Source: CAINFV01 sp964409235
GTDB taxonomy: Bacteria; Chlamydiota; Chlamydiia; Chlamydiales; FEN-1388
Assembly (NCBI GenBank): GCA_964409235.1
Contig: CAYPCN010000015.1
Span: 1-34,941 of the forward strand
DNA: 34,941 nucleotides
Reading direction: 5' to 3'
The notes under the pieces: model-generated
The model's input: only the letters and a program-made list of their open reading frames with translations
The model's database searches: none
Told to the model about the DNA's origin: nothing
In this document: positions 32,506-34,941 of the stretch, one piece after another
Numbering within the stretch: position 1 is the stretch's first letter
How the letters are laid out: each line of letters begins with the position of its first letter
Program-made: the position numbers and the translations under genes

Positions 32506-33602
32506 AGCCGCGGCTTCTCTCGTTTTGCTATCAGTTCATCGCTCTGCTCAATCAAGGCTGAAACAATAGCCTGTAGTGCCGCTATGTGTTCGTGCTGGCA
32601 AAACACCATGTGAGCCAAGCACGAGCTCCAGATTCCCTCTATCTCTTTCTTCTTGTACGAAACCCTCATCGGCTCTCTTTTGGATATGGAGACTGCAAGC
32701 TCGCATATGGCCCTGATCAGCAGCCTACGACATTCTGGTGGGATTGGACTGCCGGCGAGAACCTCTCTCTCAATGAATGAGGCCGAAGAACTTTTTTGCG
32801 AGAGCATGGTAACGAGCGCTTGCCACAAAGAAATGCCAAACAACCTCTCTGCATGTTCCTGGTAGACAGCCACACCGCCAAAAAAAGGCCGCCCGGACTC
32901 GATGAGCACGGCGTCGAGCACAGAGAAGTCAATCTCTTCATAGGCTCTGTCGGCAATGGTGTAGAGCGCCGGCCGCAGCATAGGAAGGCAGCGCGCTGAC
33001 TGATGGGACAGGGGATGGCGGGAAAGCTCATCTTGAACGAGCCGAAGGATCTCCACGCCTTCTTCCATCGACGTCCCCTCGATGAACAAGAGACGAGGAG
33101 CTCCAAGCTGCAAGGCCGTCTTCGCAACCCATGGGACTTGTGCAGCGATCGACAGACGGGAGTCCATGCGCAGGCGAAGCCCTATTCTCTTCCCAATGTG
33201 TTGCATACGCGCTGCAAGATGCTCCCATCTTTCAGAGCTGAGGGCGGGCATGGGTGATTCAGCATCAAGGATCAACCAGTCTACCGCCTGTTTGAGGCGG
33301 TAGAGGCACTCTCTCTCTTTGTCTCCGATCGTCTCAGAGCATCGAACCTCAATAAACGAAAAGATCCCCTGATTCCGCCACTGCGAGCAGATGGCAGACA
33401 GCTGCTCATATGAAAACGCCTGTCCTTCTTGTGGCAGTCGGCTATCTGTATGCCAGGCAGCCCTTCCCTCGCGAATCTCTTTCCGGCACGCACCAGGAAC
33501 AGCCGTTGCACACTCTGTCGACTGATTTGGCATCACAACGGTCAGGGAGTCCGTGAGAGCATATCGAGTTCCCGGGAGGGAGTGTATAAGACAAATAGGC
33601 AT
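32481..33602 (-). CDS. Unrecognised 373-aa protein
   Basis: ATG start with AGGATG five bases upstream. There are no membrane segments or signal peptide. Alternating strands and helices such as VDWLILDAESPMPAL, GKRIGLRLRMDSRL, APRLLFIEGTSMEEGVEIL and LDAVLIESGRPFFGG suggest an alpha/beta, possibly TIM-barrel-like, fold, somewhat like enzymes that bind phosphoenolpyruvate or pyruvate, but I cannot name a family. The C-terminal third is helical. It follows the membrane-anchored 368-aa gene by 15 bases on the same strand and overlaps the end of valS tail to tail, which suggests a compact conserved arrangement. Function unknown. Confidence 0.7.
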   Translation of the reverse strand: MPICLIHSLPGTRYALTDSLTVVMPNQSTECATAVPGACRKEIREGRAAWHTDSRLPQEGQAFSYEQLSAICSQWRNQGIFSFIEVRCSETIGDKERECLYRLKQAVDWLILDAESPMPALSSERWEHLAARMQHIGKRIGLRLRMDSRLSIAAQVPWVAKTALQLGAPRLLFIEGTSMEEGVEILRLVQDELSRHPLSHQSARCLPMLRPALYTIADRAYEEIDFSVLDAVLIESGRPFFGGVAVYQEHAERLFGISLWQALVTMLSQKSSSASFIEREVLAGSPIPPECRRLLIRAICELAVSISKREPMRVSYKKKEIEGIWSSCLAHMVFCQHEHIAALQAIVSALIEQSDELIAKREKPRLQLFGSRC

Positions 33603-33617
33603 AGTACATCCTGCATT

Positions 33618-34724
33618 TTAGCGAACCGTCGGTGCCTCGGCAAACGTCTCTTCAAAAACCTGAGAGATGAACTGATTCTCATCGGCAGTAAAGTAGGTGA
33701 GTTTCCCATCGAGACACCGAATCTCAGCAATATAAGGCTGCGGCTGACGGTCGATGTTCTCATCCCAAAACGAGATACGAAACGCAATGTGCTCTGGAAT
33801 TGGGGTCGGAGAGTGGTTCTTTTCGTAGGGCTTCGTACTCAACTCTTTTATACACTCTAAGCAACTCGGGTCTTTGCGTATGAAATCAAACATTTCTTGA
33901 GAACACCTCGCTCCCAATGTCCTGGCCTCCTGTAGCGAAAGGCGTTCAAATCCACACAGTACAGCCTCAAAAAATCTTGAGTCAAAATAGTGCTGGCCTA
34001 CGCTTCCTATGGTGACGAGTTGAAGGCTGTTCTGATTGCAGAACTTCCTCAAAAATGCAATTTGAGCTTTTATAACCGGTGATTGGAATCTCCACGAATG
34101 GTCCGAAAAGGGTGGCACCCGTGGCTTGGGCTCAACCGACTTCCGAGGCACTGGATACGAATACAGCTCCTTTAATCCATCAATCTCTCTGGGGGAGCGA
34201 ACACAAATGGGAGCGTATGGCTGCTCGGCAATCCCTTTCGAATCAACCCATTGCTTAAACCTTAAGGAGTCCTTCTCCATCACAACCGAAGATAAGTAGG
34301 GCGGTCGCAGAAGCTTTCCAGCTTCGTCAATAAACCCGATTCCTAACCGACACGTGTCAGGGGTTAATGGAAACGTCGCAAGGAATGGTCGTACGATGCG
34401 AATGGAATTGATCGTGCGAAAAAAATCATCGTACACTTTAACAAAAAATCGTTCTGCCTCATCAACGGAGGTAAATTTTCGGTGTTTGAGCATAACACTC
34501 GCATCGACCCAGTAGGTAAGACCTGATTCAGAAATAGAAGGAAGGTCATACTCAAACAGCGAATACCCCCACCGGTTATTGTCCATGACAGCGCGTACCA
34601 TTGCAGTATTCGCCTGGACTGTTTGACTGCCTGGACCGAACAATGCCCGCCTCACCAGTGCATGCAGAGGAAGCGCCACCACCAATGCACAAGCGATACC
34701 AAGACCCATCCAAAACTTATTCAT
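33618..34724 (-). CDS. Membrane-anchored hypothetical protein, tandem paralogue 1
   Basis: 368 aa, ATG start. Residues 5-24 form a single hydrophobic segment after a short basic end, so it is either anchored in the inner membrane or exported. The rest is soluble and mixed alpha/beta. Several Cys residues, including CLECIKEL near 288-295, could form disulfides. I recognise no family. The last 58 residues, from EHIAFRISFWDEN to the end, are nearly identical to the partial gene to its right until the final few residues, which diverge. It is probably co-transcribed with the 373-aa gene after it. Function unknown. Confidence 0.75.
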   Translation of the reverse strand: MNKFWMGLGIACALVVALPLHALVRRALFGPGSQTVQANTAMVRAVMDNNRWGYSLFEYDLPSISESGLTYWVDASVMLKHRKFTSVDEAERFFVKVYDDFFRTINSIRIVRPFLATFPLTPDTCRLGIGFIDEAGKLLRPPYLSSVVMEKDSLRFKQWVDSKGIAEQPYAPICVRSPREIDGLKELYSYPVPRKSVEPKPRVPPFSDHSWRFQSPVIKAQIAFLRKFCNQNSLQLVTIGSVGQHYFDSRFFEAVLCGFERLSLQEARTLGARCSQEMFDFIRKDPSCLECIKELSTKPYEKNHSPTPIPEHIAFRISFWDENIDRQPQPYIAEIRCLDGKLTYFTADENQFISQVFEETFAEAPTVR

Positions 34725-34746
34725 TGGTTCTTCTTGTCCCTAAAAA

Positions 34747-34941
34747 TTAGTTGGGCGTTTGTGTCTTGAGAAAGTCTCGTGCTTCGTCAAACGTTTCTTC
34801 AAAAACCTGGGAGATGAACTGATTCTCATCGGCAGTAAAGTATGCGAGCTTTCCATCGAGACATCGAATCTCAGCAATATAAGGCTGCGGCTGACGGTCG
34901 ATGTTCTCATCCCAAAACGAAATGCGAAAAGCAATGTGCTC
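34747..34941 (-). CDS. C-terminal part of tandem paralogue 2
   Basis: 64 residues and a stop, running off the right edge of the window. It begins EHIAFRISFWDENIDRQPQP and ends FDEARDFLKTQTPN. About 48 of the first 50 residues equal the C-terminus of the neighbouring 368-aa protein. At the nucleotide level about nine in ten bases agree, so this is a recent tandem duplication. The tail is longer and different (FDEARDFLKTQTPN against FAEAPTVR). It lies 22 bases before the start of paralogue 1 on the same strand. Confidence 0.8.
   Translation of the reverse strand, partial: EHIAFRISFWDENIDRQPQPYIAEIRCLDGKLAYFTADENQFISQVFEETFDEARDFLKTQTPN

Noticed and set aside
1..34941. CRISPR array, prophage or integrase gene
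   Set aside because: No regularly spaced direct repeats and no phage or integrase protein is visible; the only mobile-element sign is the short TnpB-type end at the left edge.

Overview
The window looks like chromosome of a member of the Chlamydiota outside the genus Chlamydia, or a close relative. The evidence is gene content and order. The run tadA, a hypothetical, rpsO, pnp, ftsH, tilS, lptF/lptG matches the CT837-CT845 neighbourhood of Chlamydia trachomatis as I remember it. The V-type ATPase operon atpE-(DUF2764)-atpA-atpB-atpD-atpI-atpK followed by valS matches CT302-CT310. FtsH has the very long chlamydial N-terminal region (919 aa). This assignment rests on recall of order and motifs, not on a search.

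Layout. 1-55: what looks like the right end of a TnpB-carrying IS200/IS605-type element. 134-3476 (minus): tadA, a coiled-coil protein, and a 686-aa protein with a C-x5-R motif that could be a phosphatase-type effector. 3477-6580: a non-coding stretch with structured repeat copy 1, then rpsO and pnp with a good promoter. 6593-9059: an ABC-F ATPase (minus) and a divergent small secreted protein that carries the Ser/His/Cys triad of S-adenosylmethionine decarboxylase. 9180-15773: tilS-ftsH (minus) divergent from lptF-lptG (plus). 15833-19104: a MurF-alanine racemase fusion whose MurF half looks degenerate, a GNAT acetyltransferase and tRNA-Ala(CGC). 19124-26991: structured repeat copy 2, then the seven-gene V-ATPase operon with repeat copy 3 between atpI and atpK. 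27142-32505: a GNAT-like protein, fumC and valS. 32481-34941 (minus): an unrecognised protein, a membrane-anchored protein, and the end of a near-identical tandem paralogue.

How the genes fit together. Most are housekeeping: tRNA modification (tadA, tilS), aminoacylation (valS), translation and RNA decay (rpsO, pnp), membrane proteolysis (ftsH), LPS export (lptF/G), D-alanine supply (murF-alr), the TCA cycle (fumC) and ion-motive energy (V-ATPase). The K subunit keeps the Gln/Gln/Glu ligand set of Na+-binding rotor rings, so the ATPase is probably Na+-coupled.

The most unusual signal is a dispersed family of long hairpins at 3728-3892, 19124-19224 and 26370-26535. The three copies share a core of two arms with a tandem G-A mismatch. 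Their closing stems differ in sequence but stay base-paired, which points to a conserved structured RNA or a hairpin-type mobile repeat. Also worth attention are the secreted AdoMet-decarboxylase-like protein, the C-x5-R protein and the MurF-Alr fusion.
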